In this document: one piece after another, positions 14,511 to 23,205 of the stretch | Position numbering within the stretch: the stretch's first letter is position 1 | How the letters are laid out: every line of letters starts with the position of its first letter | Assembly (NCBI RefSeq): GCF_000717185.1 | Contig: NZ_JNYE01000020.1 | Coordinates: 13,932-77,931, forward strand | DNA: 64,000 nt | Reading direction: 5' to 3' | From: Kitasatospora phosalacinea | GTDB taxonomy: Bacteria > Actinomycetota > Actinomycetes > Streptomycetales > Streptomycetaceae | Made by a program: the position numbers and the translations under genes | The notes under the pieces: generated by a model | What the model saw: only the letters and a program-made list of their open reading frames with translations | Databases searched by the model: none | What the model was told of the DNA's origin: nothing

Positions 14511-15825
14511 GACCGACCCCGCCGTGCTGCGCGAGCAGATCGCCACCGAGCTGCTCGCCGCCCGGGAGCGCACCGCGCTGCTCACCGGGGCCGTGGACGA
14601 CGCCGAACTCGTCGCCCAGCACTCGCCGTTGATGTCGCCGCTGGTGTGGGACCTGGCGCACATCGGCAACCAGGAGGAGCTGTGGCTGCTGCGCAACGTC
14701 GGCGGCCGCGACCCGATGCACCCGGAGATCGACCCGCTGTACGACGCGTTCGAGCACCCGCGGGCCGAGCGGCCCCGGCTGCCGCTGCTGCCGCCCGCCG
14801 AGGCCCGCGCCTACGCGCACGAGGTCCGCGGCCGGGTGCTGGACCTGCTGGCCGCCTCCCCGCTGGAGGGCGCGCCGCTGCTGGACGCCGGGTTCGCGTT
14901 CGGGATGATCGTCCAGCACGAGCAGCAGCACGACGAGACCATGCTGGCCACCCACCAGCTGCGCAGCGGCCCGGCCGTGCTGGACGCCCCGCCGCCGCCC
15001 GCCGCCACCGGCGGCCCGCTGCCCGTCGAAGTCCTGGTCCCGGCCGGGCCGTTCACCATGGGCACCGACACCGAGCCGTGGGCGCTGGACAACGAGCGCC
15101 CCGCCCACCGGGTCGAGCTGCCCGCGTTCTGGCTGGACACCGCGCCGGTCTCCAACGGCTCCTACCTGCGCTTCCTCGCCGACGGCGGCTACGACGACCC
15201 GCGCTGGTGGACGCCCGCGGGCTGGGCGCACCGGATGTCCGCGGGGCTGGAGGCGCCGCTGTTCTGGCAGCGCGACGGCGGCCAGTGGCTGCGCCGCCGC
15301 TTCGGCCGCGTCGAGCCCGTCCCGGAGGACGAGCCGGTGCTGCACGTCAGCTGGTACGAGGCCGACGCGTACGCCCGCTGGGCGGGGCGGCGGCTGCCGA
15401 CCGAGGCCGAGTGGGAGAAGGCGGCCCGGCACGACCCGGTCTCCGGCCGCTCCCGGCGCTTCCCGTGGGGCGACGCGGCGCCCGGCCCCGAGCACGCCAA
15501 CCTGGGCCAGCGGCACCTGCGCCCGGCCCCGGTCGGCGCCTACCCGGAGGGTGAGTCTCCGTACGGGGCACGGCAGTTGATCGGCGACGTGTGGGAGTGG
15601 ACGTCCAGCGACTTCACCGGCTACCCGGGGTTCACGGCCTGGCCGTACCGGGAGTACTCGGAGGTGTTCTTCGGCCCCGAGTACAAGGTGCTGCGCGGCG
15701 GCTCGTTCGCGGTCGCGCCGGTCGCCTGCCGGGGCACCTTCCGCAACTGGGACTACCCGGTGCGGCGGCAGATCTTCGCCGGCTTCCGCACCGCGCGCGA
15801 CGCCGAGCCCCGGACGGGGGGCTGA
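14494..15825 (+). CDS. egtB: EgtB, hercynine oxygenase (sulfoxide synthase)
   Basis: 443 residues: N-terminal DinB_2 helical domain and C-terminal formylglycine-generating-enzyme (FGE-sulfatase) domain, the standard EgtB build. The iron ligands are visible as His56 (DLAHIGNQEE) and His142/His146 (QHEQQHDETM). The C-terminal part has FTMGTDTEPWALDNERP, RRLPTEAEWEKAAR and VLRGGSFAVAP. It joins gamma-glutamylcysteine (or cysteine) and hercynine with O2 to a sulfoxide. GTG start follows GGAGGAGG. Next gene starts five bases after the stop. Confidence 0.96.
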   Translation: MLNADRTDPAVLREQIATELLAARERTALLTGAVDDAELVAQHSPLMSPLVWDLAHIGNQEELWLLRNVGGRDPMHPEIDPLYDAFEHPRAERPRLPLLPPAEARAYAHEVRGRVLDLLAASPLEGAPLLDAGFAFGMIVQHEQQHDETMLATHQLRSGPAVLDAPPPPAATGGPLPVEVLVPAGPFTMGTDTEPWALDNERPAHRVELPAFWLDTAPVSNGSYLRFLADGGYDDPRWWTPAGWAHRMSAGLEAPLFWQRDGGQWLRRRFGRVEPVPEDEPVLHVSWYEADAYARWAGRRLPTEAEWEKAARHDPVSGRSRRFPWGDAAPGPEHANLGQRHLRPAPVGAYPEGESPYGARQLIGDVWEWTSSDFTGYPGFTAWPYREYSEVFFGPEYKVLRGGSFAVAPVACRGTFRNWDYPVRRQIFAGFRTARDAEPRTGG

Positions 15826-15830
15826 GCCCG

Positions 15831-16607
15831 GTGTGCCGCCACTTCGCCTACCTGGGGCGGCCGGTGCCGATCCGCTCGGTCCTGCTCGACCCCCCGTACG
15901 GGCTGCTGCGGCAGTCCTGGGCGCCCCGGCTGCAGCGCTACGGCACCGTCAACGCGGACGGCTACGGGGTCGGCTGGTACGCGGCCGGGGACGAGCGACC
16001 GGCCCGCTACCGGCGGGAGGGGCCGATCTGGGCTGACGTCGACCTGGCCGACCTGGCCCGGGTGGTCGACTCGCACGCGGTGCTGGGCGCCGTCCGCTCC
16101 GCCACGGCGGGCTGCGCGGCCGGGGCGCAGGCCGCCGCCCCGTTCGCCGCCGGGCGCTGGCTGTTCAGCCACAACGGCGCCCTGCCGGGCTGGCCGCACG
16201 CCTTCGCCCCGCTGGCCGAACTGCTGCCCGCCACCGAGCTGTTGGAGCTGGAGACCCGCACCGACTCGGCGCTGCTGTGGGCACTGGTGCTGAACCGGCT
16301 GCGCGCGGGCGTCAAGCTCGGCGAGGCGCTCGCCGAAGTGTGCCTGCTGGCCGGGGAACTGGCCGACGCCCGGATCAACCTGCTCGCCACCGACGGGAGT
16401 TCGATCGCGGCCACGGCCTGGGGCGACACGCTGTTCCAGCGCCGGGACGCGGACGGCTCCGTGCTGGTCGCCTCCGAACCCTTCGACGACGGGCCCGGCT
16501 GGTCCGAAGTCCCCGACCGCACCCTGCTGGTGGCCGATCCGGCCGGCAGCGTGCTGACCCCGCTGGCCCCCATCGGCCCGCGCACCCGAGAGGACGCCCC
16601 CCGATGA
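15831..16607 (+). CDS. egtC: EgtC, class II glutamine amidohydrolase of ergothioneine biosynthesis
   Basis: 258 residues. The start GTG at 15831 places Cys2 (MCRHFAYLG) as the N-terminal nucleophile required of this Ntn-hydrolase family; the frame is open upstream, but only this start is functional. Other marks are NADGYGVGWY, AVRSATAG and FSHNGALPGW. It removes the gamma-glutamyl group from hercynyl-gamma-glutamylcysteine sulfoxide. The TGA overlaps the egtD ATG (ATGA). Confidence 0.95.
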   Translation: MCRHFAYLGRPVPIRSVLLDPPYGLLRQSWAPRLQRYGTVNADGYGVGWYAAGDERPARYRREGPIWADVDLADLARVVDSHAVLGAVRSATAGCAAGAQAAAPFAAGRWLFSHNGALPGWPHAFAPLAELLPATELLELETRTDSALLWALVLNRLRAGVKLGEALAEVCLLAGELADARINLLATDGSSIAATAWGDTLFQRRDADGSVLVASEPFDDGPGWSEVPDRTLLVADPAGSVLTPLAPIGPRTREDAPR

Positions 16608-17590
16608 CCGGATACCGGCTCACCCGCCTGCTGCCCCCCGACCACCTGCACCACGCGCTGCGCGCCGACGTCCGCGAGGGCCTCACCGGCGAGCCCAAGC
16701 GGCTGCCCCCGAAGTGGTTCTACGACGCCCGCGGCTCCGAACTCTTCGAGGAGATCACCCGGCTGCCCGAGTACTACCCCACCCGGGCCGAGCGCGAGAT
16801 CCTCACCGCCCGCGCCGCCGACATCGCCGCCACCAGCCGGGCCCGCACCCTGGTCGAACTCGGCTCCGGCTCCTCGGAGAAGACCCGCCTGCTGCTGGAC
16901 GCGCTGCGCGCCGCGGGCACCCTGGAGCGCTACGTCCCGGTGGACGTCAGCGAGAGCGCGCTCGAATCGGCGGCGCGGGCGCTGACCGCCGACTACCCGG
17001 GGCTCGAAGTCGCCGCCGTGCTCTCCGACTTCACCAAGGGCCTGGGCCTGCCCGAGGGCGGCGGCCCCCGGCTGCTGGTGTTCCTCGGCGGCACCCTCGG
17101 CAACCTGCTCCCCGACGAGCGCACCGCCTTCCTGTCCGGCCTGCGGGCCCAACTCCTGCCCGGCGACCGGCTGCTGCTCGGCACCGACCTGGTCAAGGAC
17201 CCCTCGGTGCTGGTCGCCGCGTACGACGACGCCGCGGGCGTCACCGCCGCCTTCAACCGCAACCTGCTGTCGGTGCTCAACCGGGAGCTGGACGCGGACT
17301 TCGAACCGGAGCAGTTCGAGCACGTCGCGCTCTGGGACGCCGAGAACGAGTGGATCGAGATGCGGCTGCGCTCCCGGCGCGACCAGACCGTCAAGATCGC
17401 CGATCTGGGCCTCCCCGTGCACTTCGAGGCGGGCGAGGAGCTGTACACCGAGGTCTCCGCGAAGTTCCGCCGCGAACGCGTCGAACGCGAGCTCTTCGCC
17501 GCGGGCCTGCGCCTGACCGACTGGTGGACGGACGAGGAGGGCCGCTTCGGGCTGTCGCTCTCCCAGCCCTTCGAGGACGGCTCCGGCTGA
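16604..17590 (+). CDS. egtD: EgtD, histidine N-alpha-methyltransferase
   Basis: 328 residues. It trimethylates L-histidine to hercynine with SAM, the first ergothioneine step. Typical sequence: LPPKWFYDARGSELFEEITRLPEYYPTRAERE, SAM loop LVELGSGSSEKTRLLL, LVFLGGTLGNLLP and NRELDADFEPEQFEHVALWD. Normal length. Last gene of the operon; its final codons (E-D-G-S-G-stop) are the first unit of a 16-bp tandem array. Confidence 0.96.
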   Translation: MTGYRLTRLLPPDHLHHALRADVREGLTGEPKRLPPKWFYDARGSELFEEITRLPEYYPTRAEREILTARAADIAATSRARTLVELGSGSSEKTRLLLDALRAAGTLERYVPVDVSESALESAARALTADYPGLEVAAVLSDFTKGLGLPEGGGPRLLVFLGGTLGNLLPDERTAFLSGLRAQLLPGDRLLLGTDLVKDPSVLVAAYDDAAGVTAAFNRNLLSVLNRELDADFEPEQFEHVALWDAENEWIEMRLRSRRDQTVKIADLGLPVHFEAGEELYTEVSAKFRRERVERELFAAGLRLTDWWTDEEGRFGLSLSQPFEDGSG

Positions 17591-17716
17591 GGACGGCTCG
17601 GACCGAGGACGGCTCCGACTGAGGACGGCTCGGACCGAGGACGGCTCCGACTGAGGACGGCTCCGACTGAGGACTGCTCGGGCTGAGGACGGCTCCGGCT
17701 GAGGACGGCTCCGGCC
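17573..17716. repeat. Nine-copy 16-bp tandem array beginning inside egtD
   Basis: Units of the form GAGGACGGCTCCGACT start every 16 bases from 17573 to 17716. Copy 1 holds the last five codons and stop of egtD; copies 2 and 4 read GGACGGCTCGGACCGA and so create the small palindrome CTCGGACCGAG at their junctions. As 16 is not a multiple of three, the array is not protein-coding. Its end is 14 bases before the stop of the convergent gene. Confidence 0.93.
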
Positions 17717-17729
17717 GGGCCAGCCCTGG

Positions 17730-19466
17730 CTAGGCTCCGTCCTCCGGCGCCCGTGGGCGGACGCCCTGCCGCAGCAGGCCCGCCCACAGGCGGGCGCGGC
17801 CGCCGCGGTCGAGCGCCTCGTGGGCGGCGAGCAGGCCGCCGGTGACGGCGCCCATGAAGCCTCCGGCCAGGCAGTCCTGGCCGGAGAGGTAGAGGCCGTC
17901 GATCGCGGTGCGCGGGCGCAGCCAGTCCGCCCGGCCCGGGGTGCGGCCGTCGCCGAAGGCGGTGACGTCCTTGGCGAGTCCGTAGAGGCTGCCGCCGGGC
18001 CAGGCGGTGAAGTGCTCGGTGCTCAGCGGGGTGCCGAGTTCGTGGTGGGCGACCCGGCCGCGGGTGCGGGGCAGGTGGCGGTGGACCTGCTCGAGGAGGT
18101 GCGCGGTGAGTTCGGCCTTCAGTGCGAGGTACGCCGGGCTGCGGTGGTGCCAGCGCGAGCCGTGGAAGGGCGCGAACAGCTCCGGGTGGACGTAGGCGAG
18201 GACCTCGCCGGTCGACCGGCCGGGGTTGCGGGCGGTCCAGGTGGGGTCCTTGGCGCAGGAGAAGGAGAGGAAGCTGCCGCTGGTGCGTCCGCCCCGGCCC
18301 TCGAAGAAGGCGTCGCAGTCGCCGTCGGTGACGAGCAGGTTGTGCCGGGGCAGGCCGAGTTCCTCGGGGTCGCCGTCGAGTCCGAGGAAGAGCACCACGA
18401 ACGGGAACCCGCGCCGCATGCCGTCCAGGCGGTCCGGCGCGGGGCCCGACGACGGGCCCGACGACGGGCCTGAGGCCAGGCCTGAGGCCGGGCTCGACGA
18501 CGGGCCCGGGGCCGGGCCCGGCGTTCGGGTCGCGGACGGCGGCAGCAGGGTGCGGTGGGTGTGGTGCGCGCCCGCCGCGCTGACCACCACCGGGGCCCGC
18601 ACCCGGGTGCCGTCCGCGAGCTGCACGCCGGTGGCCCGGGTGCCCGTCAGCTCGATCCGGGCGACCGGGGCCCGGACGAAGACCTCGCCGCCCGCGGCGC
18701 GGATCGGTTCGAGCATCGCGCGGGCGATCGCGGCGCTGCCGCCGACCGGGTACCAGGCGCCGGTCCGGAAGTGCTCGAACATCACGGCGAGGAGGAAGAA
18801 CGGCAGGTTGGCGGTGGAGTCCGCCAGCAGCAGGGCGCTGCGGGTGAGGACGGCCTGCCGTAGCCGCTCGTCGCCGATCAGCTCCTCCACCACGTCCCGG
18901 GCGGGGCGCATCGCCACCGGCGGTACGGCCGCCGTCCGCAGCAGGCGGGCCAGCGGCCGGGCCACCGGGCCGGAGAGGCGGCCCAGGGCGAGGGCGGGGA
19001 GCACCGCACGGCACCGCCCCACCAGGGCGAACAGGGCCTCGATGCCGGTCCGTTCGGCCGGGAAGCGGGCGGTCAGTTCGGCCCGGTGGGCGTCGAAGCC
19101 GACCGGGCCCCGGTGCACCTCGCCGGCCAGCCGGTACTCGTCGCACGGGTCCCCGACCGGGGCCCACCGCAGCGTGCCACCGGTCAGGTAGTCGGAGAGG
19201 ACCCGGACGGGTTCGCGCGGGGCCAGCTGGCCGACGTAGTGGATGCCGACGTCCCACTCCCAGTCGTGGCGCCGGTAGGCGTGGGTGTAGCCGCCCGCGG
19301 TGTAGTGCTGCTCGAACACCGCCACCCGGCGTCCCTGGCGGGCCAGGCAGACCGCGGTGGTCAGCCCGCCCGCCCCGGAGCCGACCACCACCGCGTCGTA
19401 CCGGTCCGCGACCGCGTCCGCCGTCAGCGGCCTGCCCACCCGTACGCGTCCCGCCACGCCCGTCAC
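17730..19466 (-). CDS. FAD-dependent phytoene desaturase/retinol saturase-like oxidoreductase
   Basis: 578 residues. The dinucleotide-binding motif VVVGSGAGGLTTAVCLARQG is followed by FEQHYTAGGYTHAY and the second signature near the C-terminus (GLYLSGQDCLAGGFMGAVTGG), as in CrtI/RetSat/CrtISO proteins. These use FAD to reduce, desaturate or isomerise polyene bonds. A 27-residue Gly/Pro/Ser insert of GPSS-like repeats (about residues 316-345) interrupts the middle. No other carotenoid gene is near, so the substrate is open. GTG/ATG choice at 19466 fits the fold start. Confidence 0.85.
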   Translation of the reverse strand: MTGVAGRVRVGRPLTADAVADRYDAVVVGSGAGGLTTAVCLARQGRRVAVFEQHYTAGGYTHAYRRHDWEWDVGIHYVGQLAPREPVRVLSDYLTGGTLRWAPVGDPCDEYRLAGEVHRGPVGFDAHRAELTARFPAERTGIEALFALVGRCRAVLPALALGRLSGPVARPLARLLRTAAVPPVAMRPARDVVEELIGDERLRQAVLTRSALLLADSTANLPFFLLAVMFEHFRTGAWYPVGGSAAIARAMLEPIRAAGGEVFVRAPVARIELTGTRATGVQLADGTRVRAPVVVSAAGAHHTHRTLLPPSATRTPGPAPGPSSSPASGLASGPSSGPSSGPAPDRLDGMRRGFPFVVLFLGLDGDPEELGLPRHNLLVTDGDCDAFFEGRGGRTSGSFLSFSCAKDPTWTARNPGRSTGEVLAYVHPELFAPFHGSRWHHRSPAYLALKAELTAHLLEQVHRHLPRTRGRVAHHELGTPLSTEHFTAWPGGSLYGLAKDVTAFGDGRTPGRADWLRPRTAIDGLYLSGQDCLAGGFMGAVTGGLLAAHEALDRGGRARLWAGLLRQGVRPRAPEDGA

Positions 19467-19616
19467 CTCCGCCGCACCGGCCCGGGGCGGAAGGAGATCC
19501 GCCGTTCCCGTACAACTCCCCCCGGGCGCGGACGGTTACGGTCCCGCCCTCGGGCGGCGGTCCCGGCCGTCCGTTATTCGGTGGCGCGGAGCCGGGGGCG
19601 TCCGGAGAATGCCCGG

Positions 19617-20897
19617 GTGCAGATGACTGAGCAGCGGACGGCGACCGTCGTGGTCGAGTGGCAGGGCGAACTCCTCGGGGCGGTGGGCCCGTTCGCGGCG
19701 GAGTCGCCGTACTGGGCGCAGGTCGGCGAGGTGGCCGCGGCGGCGTCGCGGGCGGCGGGGGTGCCACTGGCGGTGCTGCGGCTGCTGGCGGTGGCGGGCG
19801 GGGAGGGCGGCCGGGGCGGGGCGGCGGTGTACCTGGCGGTGGCGTCCGAGCGTCCGACCGGCGCGCTGGCTCCGGCGGACACCGAGGACGTCGGGCACCC
19901 GCTGCGGCTGTGCTGGGCGTCGGCGGACGGGCTGGCGGCCGAATGGGCTTGGGCGGACGGCGAGTTGGCGGCGCTGGGCCGGGCCAGGAGCGGCCCGGTG
20001 GAGCAGGTGCGGAGCTGGAACCTGTCGGCGCTGTCGCGGTTCCCGACCGCGGACGGCCCGGTGTGGCTGAAGAGCACGCCGCCGTTCGCGGTGCCGGAGG
20101 CGGCGGTGATCGCCCGGGCGGGGCGGGCCGATCCGGGGCTGGTGCCGCGGGTGCTGGCGGCGGACGGGCGGCGGGTGCTGCTGGCGGACGTGCCGGGCGT
20201 GGACTGCTGGGGCGTGCCGGAGGACGGCATGCTGGCGGCCGTCGACCGGTGGGCGGCCGTGCAGGCGGCGGTCGCGGCGGACGCGGACGGGTCGGGCGGG
20301 CCGGGCGGGCCGGGCGGGTTGGCGGACTGCTCGCCGACCGCGCTGGCGGAGCGCTTCCCGGCGCTGGTGGAGCGGCTGCGCCCGGAGCTGTCGGCGCAGG
20401 AGTACGCGCAAGTCCGGGAGCTGGCCGGGCAGTTGCCCGCGATCGCCCGCGCACTCGACTCCTGCGGGCTGCCGTCGACGCTGGTGCACGGCGACTTCCA
20501 CCCGGGCAACTGGCGCTTCGACGGCGAGCGGGTGACCGTCCTGGACTTCTCGGACGCGGCCTGGGGCCACCCGGCGCTGGACGGCCTGCGGCCGGAGCCG
20601 TTCCTCTCCCCCGAGCGCTGGGCGGTCGTCCGCTCGCGCTGGGCCGACGCCTGGCGCGCGCTGGTCCCGGGCTGCGCCCCGGAGCGGGCGCTGGAGCTGG
20701 CGCCGCCGCTGGTGCACGTGCACTTCGCGCTGCGCTACCAGGAGTTCCTGGACGGCATCGAGCCGAGCGAGCACCCGTACCACGCGGGCGACCCGGCCGA
20801 CGAGGTGCGGCGGGCGCTGCGCGCGCTGGGCGGGGCCCTGGCCCCGACGGCCGGGTCGGCCGGGTCGGAGCCGCTGGGCGCGGGCCGCGAGCTGTAG
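19617..20897 (+). CDS. Aminoglycoside phosphotransferase (APH)-fold protein
   Basis: About 426 residues with a C-terminal kinase-like core: LVHGDFHPGNWRFDGERVTVLDFSDAAWGHP carries the Brenner motif and the DFx metal motif. The N-terminal 130 residues are an added region that resembles a NUDIX-associated or unknown beta-rich domain. Starts at GTG 19617 (GGAGA eight bases upstream) or ATG 19623. Such proteins phosphorylate small hydroxylated substrates; resistance is not implied. A Gly/Pro loop (DGSGGPGGPGGLAD) interrupts the core. The next gene begins nine bases after its stop. Confidence 0.78.
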   Translation: MQMTEQRTATVVVEWQGELLGAVGPFAAESPYWAQVGEVAAAASRAAGVPLAVLRLLAVAGGEGGRGGAAVYLAVASERPTGALAPADTEDVGHPLRLCWASADGLAAEWAWADGELAALGRARSGPVEQVRSWNLSALSRFPTADGPVWLKSTPPFAVPEAAVIARAGRADPGLVPRVLAADGRRVLLADVPGVDCWGVPEDGMLAAVDRWAAVQAAVAADADGSGGPGGPGGLADCSPTALAERFPALVERLRPELSAQEYAQVRELAGQLPAIARALDSCGLPSTLVHGDFHPGNWRFDGERVTVLDFSDAAWGHPALDGLRPEPFLSPERWAVVRSRWADAWRALVPGCAPERALELAPPLVHVHFALRYQEFLDGIEPSEHPYHAGDPADEVRRALRALGGALAPTAGSAGSEPLGAGREL

Positions 20898-20906
20898 CAC
20901 GCGCTC

Positions 20907-21791
20907 ATGTCGACGACCGGGAGTTCGGCGCAGCTGCTGCTGGACGCCCGGGCGGCCGAGGCGCTGCCCGCCTCCCCGGAGCGGCTGGCGGCGGCCTCGT
21001 ACGACGCCTTCACCGCGCAGTCGGCGCAGGAGCAGGACCTGCTGGAGTGCGAGCTCCACGCGCTGGGCCGGACCGCGGACGCGCTCGCCCTGGAGTTCCA
21101 GCCGCCGTACGGCGACGGGCCGGTCCAGGACGGCGACGGGCCGGTCCAGGACGGGGTCCGGCTGGGCGTCAGCCGGGAGGAGTTCACCGCGTTCTTCGCC
21201 CGGCTCGGCATGACGGAGGTCGGCGCGGCGGGCGGTTTCGACCCGTTCCTGCACGAGACCGCCGAGCTGGTGCCCGCCGAGGACCCGGGCGCACCGATCG
21301 AACTGCTGGACGTGCTGTGGCCGGGGTTGGTGTTCGGCGAGCTGCTGTTCGCCCGCGCGGGCGTGCGGGTGCGGGCGGGAGCCCGGGTGGCCGAGCCGGG
21401 CCGGGCGGACGCCTCACCGGTGTACTGGGCGTTCCGGCGGCGCGGCCGGCGGCCGGTCGACCTGTCGCAGGGCTGGGGTTCCGACGCGCAGGGGAGCACC
21501 AGCCACCGGATGGACTTCCGGACCGCGGACGGCGACCGGCTGAACGTGGTGCGCACCCCCGAGCGGCTGTCGGACCACCTCGACCGCGAGAACAGCTGCC
21601 GACTGACCGGGGCGGAGGCCGAGGAGCTACTGCGCCACCGCTGCCTGCTGCGCCGCCCGGCCGGGCAGCCGGAGCCGGTGGTGGACTCACCGGAGGCGGC
21701 GGACTTCTGGCCGTTCGACTGGACGCTGCCGGAACCGGCGGCGTGCTCGCCGGACTGCCGCGACCACGGGAGCAACTGGCAGCGGCCCTGA
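20907..21791 (+). CDS. Hypothetical protein, likely co-transcribed with the APH-fold gene
   Basis: 294 residues, not recognised. The N-terminus (MSTTGSSAQLLLDARAAEALP) and QSAQEQDLLECELHALGRTADALALEF are helical; the C-terminal half is charged and mixed, with YWAFRRRGRRPVDLSQGWGSDAQ and a terminal Cys/His/Trp-rich DCRDHGSNWQRP. No signal peptide or membrane segment. An 18-bp direct duplication at about 21112-21150 encodes DGPVQDG twice. ATG start nine bases after the upstream stop. Good GC3 supports coding. Confidence 0.7.
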   Translation: MSTTGSSAQLLLDARAAEALPASPERLAAASYDAFTAQSAQEQDLLECELHALGRTADALALEFQPPYGDGPVQDGDGPVQDGVRLGVSREEFTAFFARLGMTEVGAAGGFDPFLHETAELVPAEDPGAPIELLDVLWPGLVFGELLFARAGVRVRAGARVAEPGRADASPVYWAFRRRGRRPVDLSQGWGSDAQGSTSHRMDFRTADGDRLNVVRTPERLSDHLDRENSCRLTGAEAEELLRHRCLLRRPAGQPEPVVDSPEAADFWPFDWTLPEPAACSPDCRDHGSNWQRP

Positions 21792-21799
21792 GCCGGTCC

Positions 21800-22276
21800 T
21801 CAGGGCAGGTCGCCGCCGGTGGCGAGGGCCACCCCGAAGGCGGCGACCGGCAGCCCGGCGGCCAGCAGGGCCGCCGCCCCGAGGAGGGCGCCGAAAGTGG
21901 CGGCGGCGCGGGGCCGGTCGACGGTGTCGGCGGGCAGCGCGCCCTCGGGGCGGCCGGGCAGGTAGCGGACCTTGACCCGGTCGCCGACGGCGCGCGGGGT
22001 GTCGCCGTCGTCCTCGACCCGGACGGGCAGCTGGTCGGCGGTGCGGAAGCGGAGGACGGCCCGGCGGTCGGTGTGGACCTGCCGGGTCTCGACGTGCCGG
22101 TGCGTGCTGACGTACGCCTCCAGCACCTCGGCCTCGGCACTGAGCCCGTCGGCCCGCAGGCGGCGCAGCCGGGCGTCGTCGCGCAGCCGCTGCACGGCGA
22201 CGGCCGCACCGAGGGCAACGAGCAGCAGGCCCGCGCAGCAGGCCGCCGTGCCGGCCGCCGTGTTCGCCCAGTCCAT
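21800..22276 (-). CDS. DUF3592-type membrane protein
   Basis: 158 residues from ATG 22276. One transmembrane helix at the N-terminus (TAAGTAACCAGLLLVALGAA) and one near the C-terminus (FGALLGAAALLAAGLPVAAFGVAL) flank a beta-rich soluble part with VLRFRTADQLPVRVEDDGD and GDRVKVRYLPGRPEGA, the usual DUF3592 pattern. Function unknown. It is convergent with the hypothetical gene, nine bases apart. Confidence 0.8.
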   Translation of the reverse strand: MDWANTAAGTAACCAGLLLVALGAAVAVQRLRDDARLRRLRADGLSAEAEVLEAYVSTHRHVETRQVHTDRRAVLRFRTADQLPVRVEDDGDTPRAVGDRVKVRYLPGRPEGALPADTVDRPRAAATFGALLGAAALLAAGLPVAAFGVALATGGDLP

Positions 22277-22435
22277 CAGCCCCCGCCTCCCCGATCTCCG
22301 TACGGGTGGGTGGACGTGCGGGGCCGGGCCGCCGGTTCCCGTGCGAGCTCGCCGCGGGCGGCACGGCCGGGCCTCGCGCCACAGCCGCCGGTCACCACGC
22401 CCACCCGCCATCGCCCCCGTCCCTCGCAGGGGCTC

Positions 22436-23107
22436 TCAGGGCAGGCGCCGGTAGCGCAGTTCGAGCCCGTCGAGGAGGGCGTCGAGGCCGGTGTCGAAGG
22501 CGCCCTGGTCGATGGTGCGGCGGTGTTCGGCGAGGCGGTGGGCGTCGCCGAGGTGGGGGTAGTCGGCGGCGGTGTAGAGGGTGGCGTCGTCGGGGAAGCC
22601 GGCGGCGAAGGAGCCGAGGGCGGAGCCGGTGACGAAGTAGCGCATGAGGGCGCCGATCCGGGTGGCCTGGCCGCGGGGCCAGCCCGCGTCGACGAGGCAG
22701 CCGAAGACGGCGTCGGCCAGTCGCAGGGCGTGGGGGCGGCGGCCGGGGCCCTGGGCGAGGACGGGGACGAGGTGGGGGTGGGCGGTGAGGGCGGCGCGGT
22801 AGGAGCGGGCCCAGGCGTGCAGGGCGGTGCGCCAGTCGTGCGGCGCGTCGAACATGCTGAGGTCGACCTCGCCCATCACACTGTCGACGACGGCGTCGAG
22901 CAGGTCGTCCTTGGTGGCGAAGTGGTTGTACAGCGAGGGGCCGCTGACCGAGAGTTCGGCGGCGAGGCGGCGGGTGGAGAGGGCGGCCAGGCCCTCGGCG
23001 TCGACCAGGGCGAGGGCGGCTGCGACGATGCGGTCCCGGCTGAGCAGGGGGGTGCGGGGTCGGGCGATCTCCGCCTCCTGGGGTGCGGGCTGCTGGGTCC
23101 GGGTCAT
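22436..23107 (-). CDS. TetR/AcrR family repressor of the adjacent acyl-CoA operon
   Basis: 223 residues. N-terminal helix-turn-helix (RDRIVAAALALVDAEGLAALSTRRLAAELSVSGPSLYNHFATKDDLLDAV) followed by an all-helical ligand-binding domain of the TetR_C type. Divergent from an acyl-CoA dehydrogenase with 98 bp between starts, in which lies a near-perfect 19-bp palindrome. I infer that it represses the operon and itself and responds to an acyl-CoA. Confidence 0.9.
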   Translation of the reverse strand: MTRTQQPAPQEAEIARPRTPLLSRDRIVAAALALVDAEGLAALSTRRLAAELSVSGPSLYNHFATKDDLLDAVVDSVMGEVDLSMFDAPHDWRTALHAWARSYRAALTAHPHLVPVLAQGPGRRPHALRLADAVFGCLVDAGWPRGQATRIGALMRYFVTGSALGSFAAGFPDDATLYTAADYPHLGDAHRLAEHRRTIDQGAFDTGLDALLDGLELRYRRLP

Positions 23108-23167
23108 TCTCGCAGGTGTCCGCGGGTGCTCTTCCGGATCCGGTGCGGGCGGGCTACAGTCACCGTA

Positions 23168-23186
23168 AAACTTGCAGTGCTAGTTT
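23168..23186. promoter_or_regulatory. TetR-type operator between the divergent genes
   Basis: AAACTTGCAGTGCTAGTTT equals its own complement except at the centre and one base pair in each arm (AAACTxGCAxTGCxAGTTT). It sits 20 bases before the acyl-CoA dehydrogenase ATG, where a bound repressor would cover the promoter. Confidence 0.8.
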
Positions 23187-23205
23187 AAATCGGGGTACCC
23201 ATCAC

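Noticed and set aside
16993..20454. A minus-strand open frame of over 1150 codons across egtD and the RetSat-like gene
   Set aside because: It is Pro/Arg-rich shadow sequence; real genes with clear families lie in other frames on both strands.
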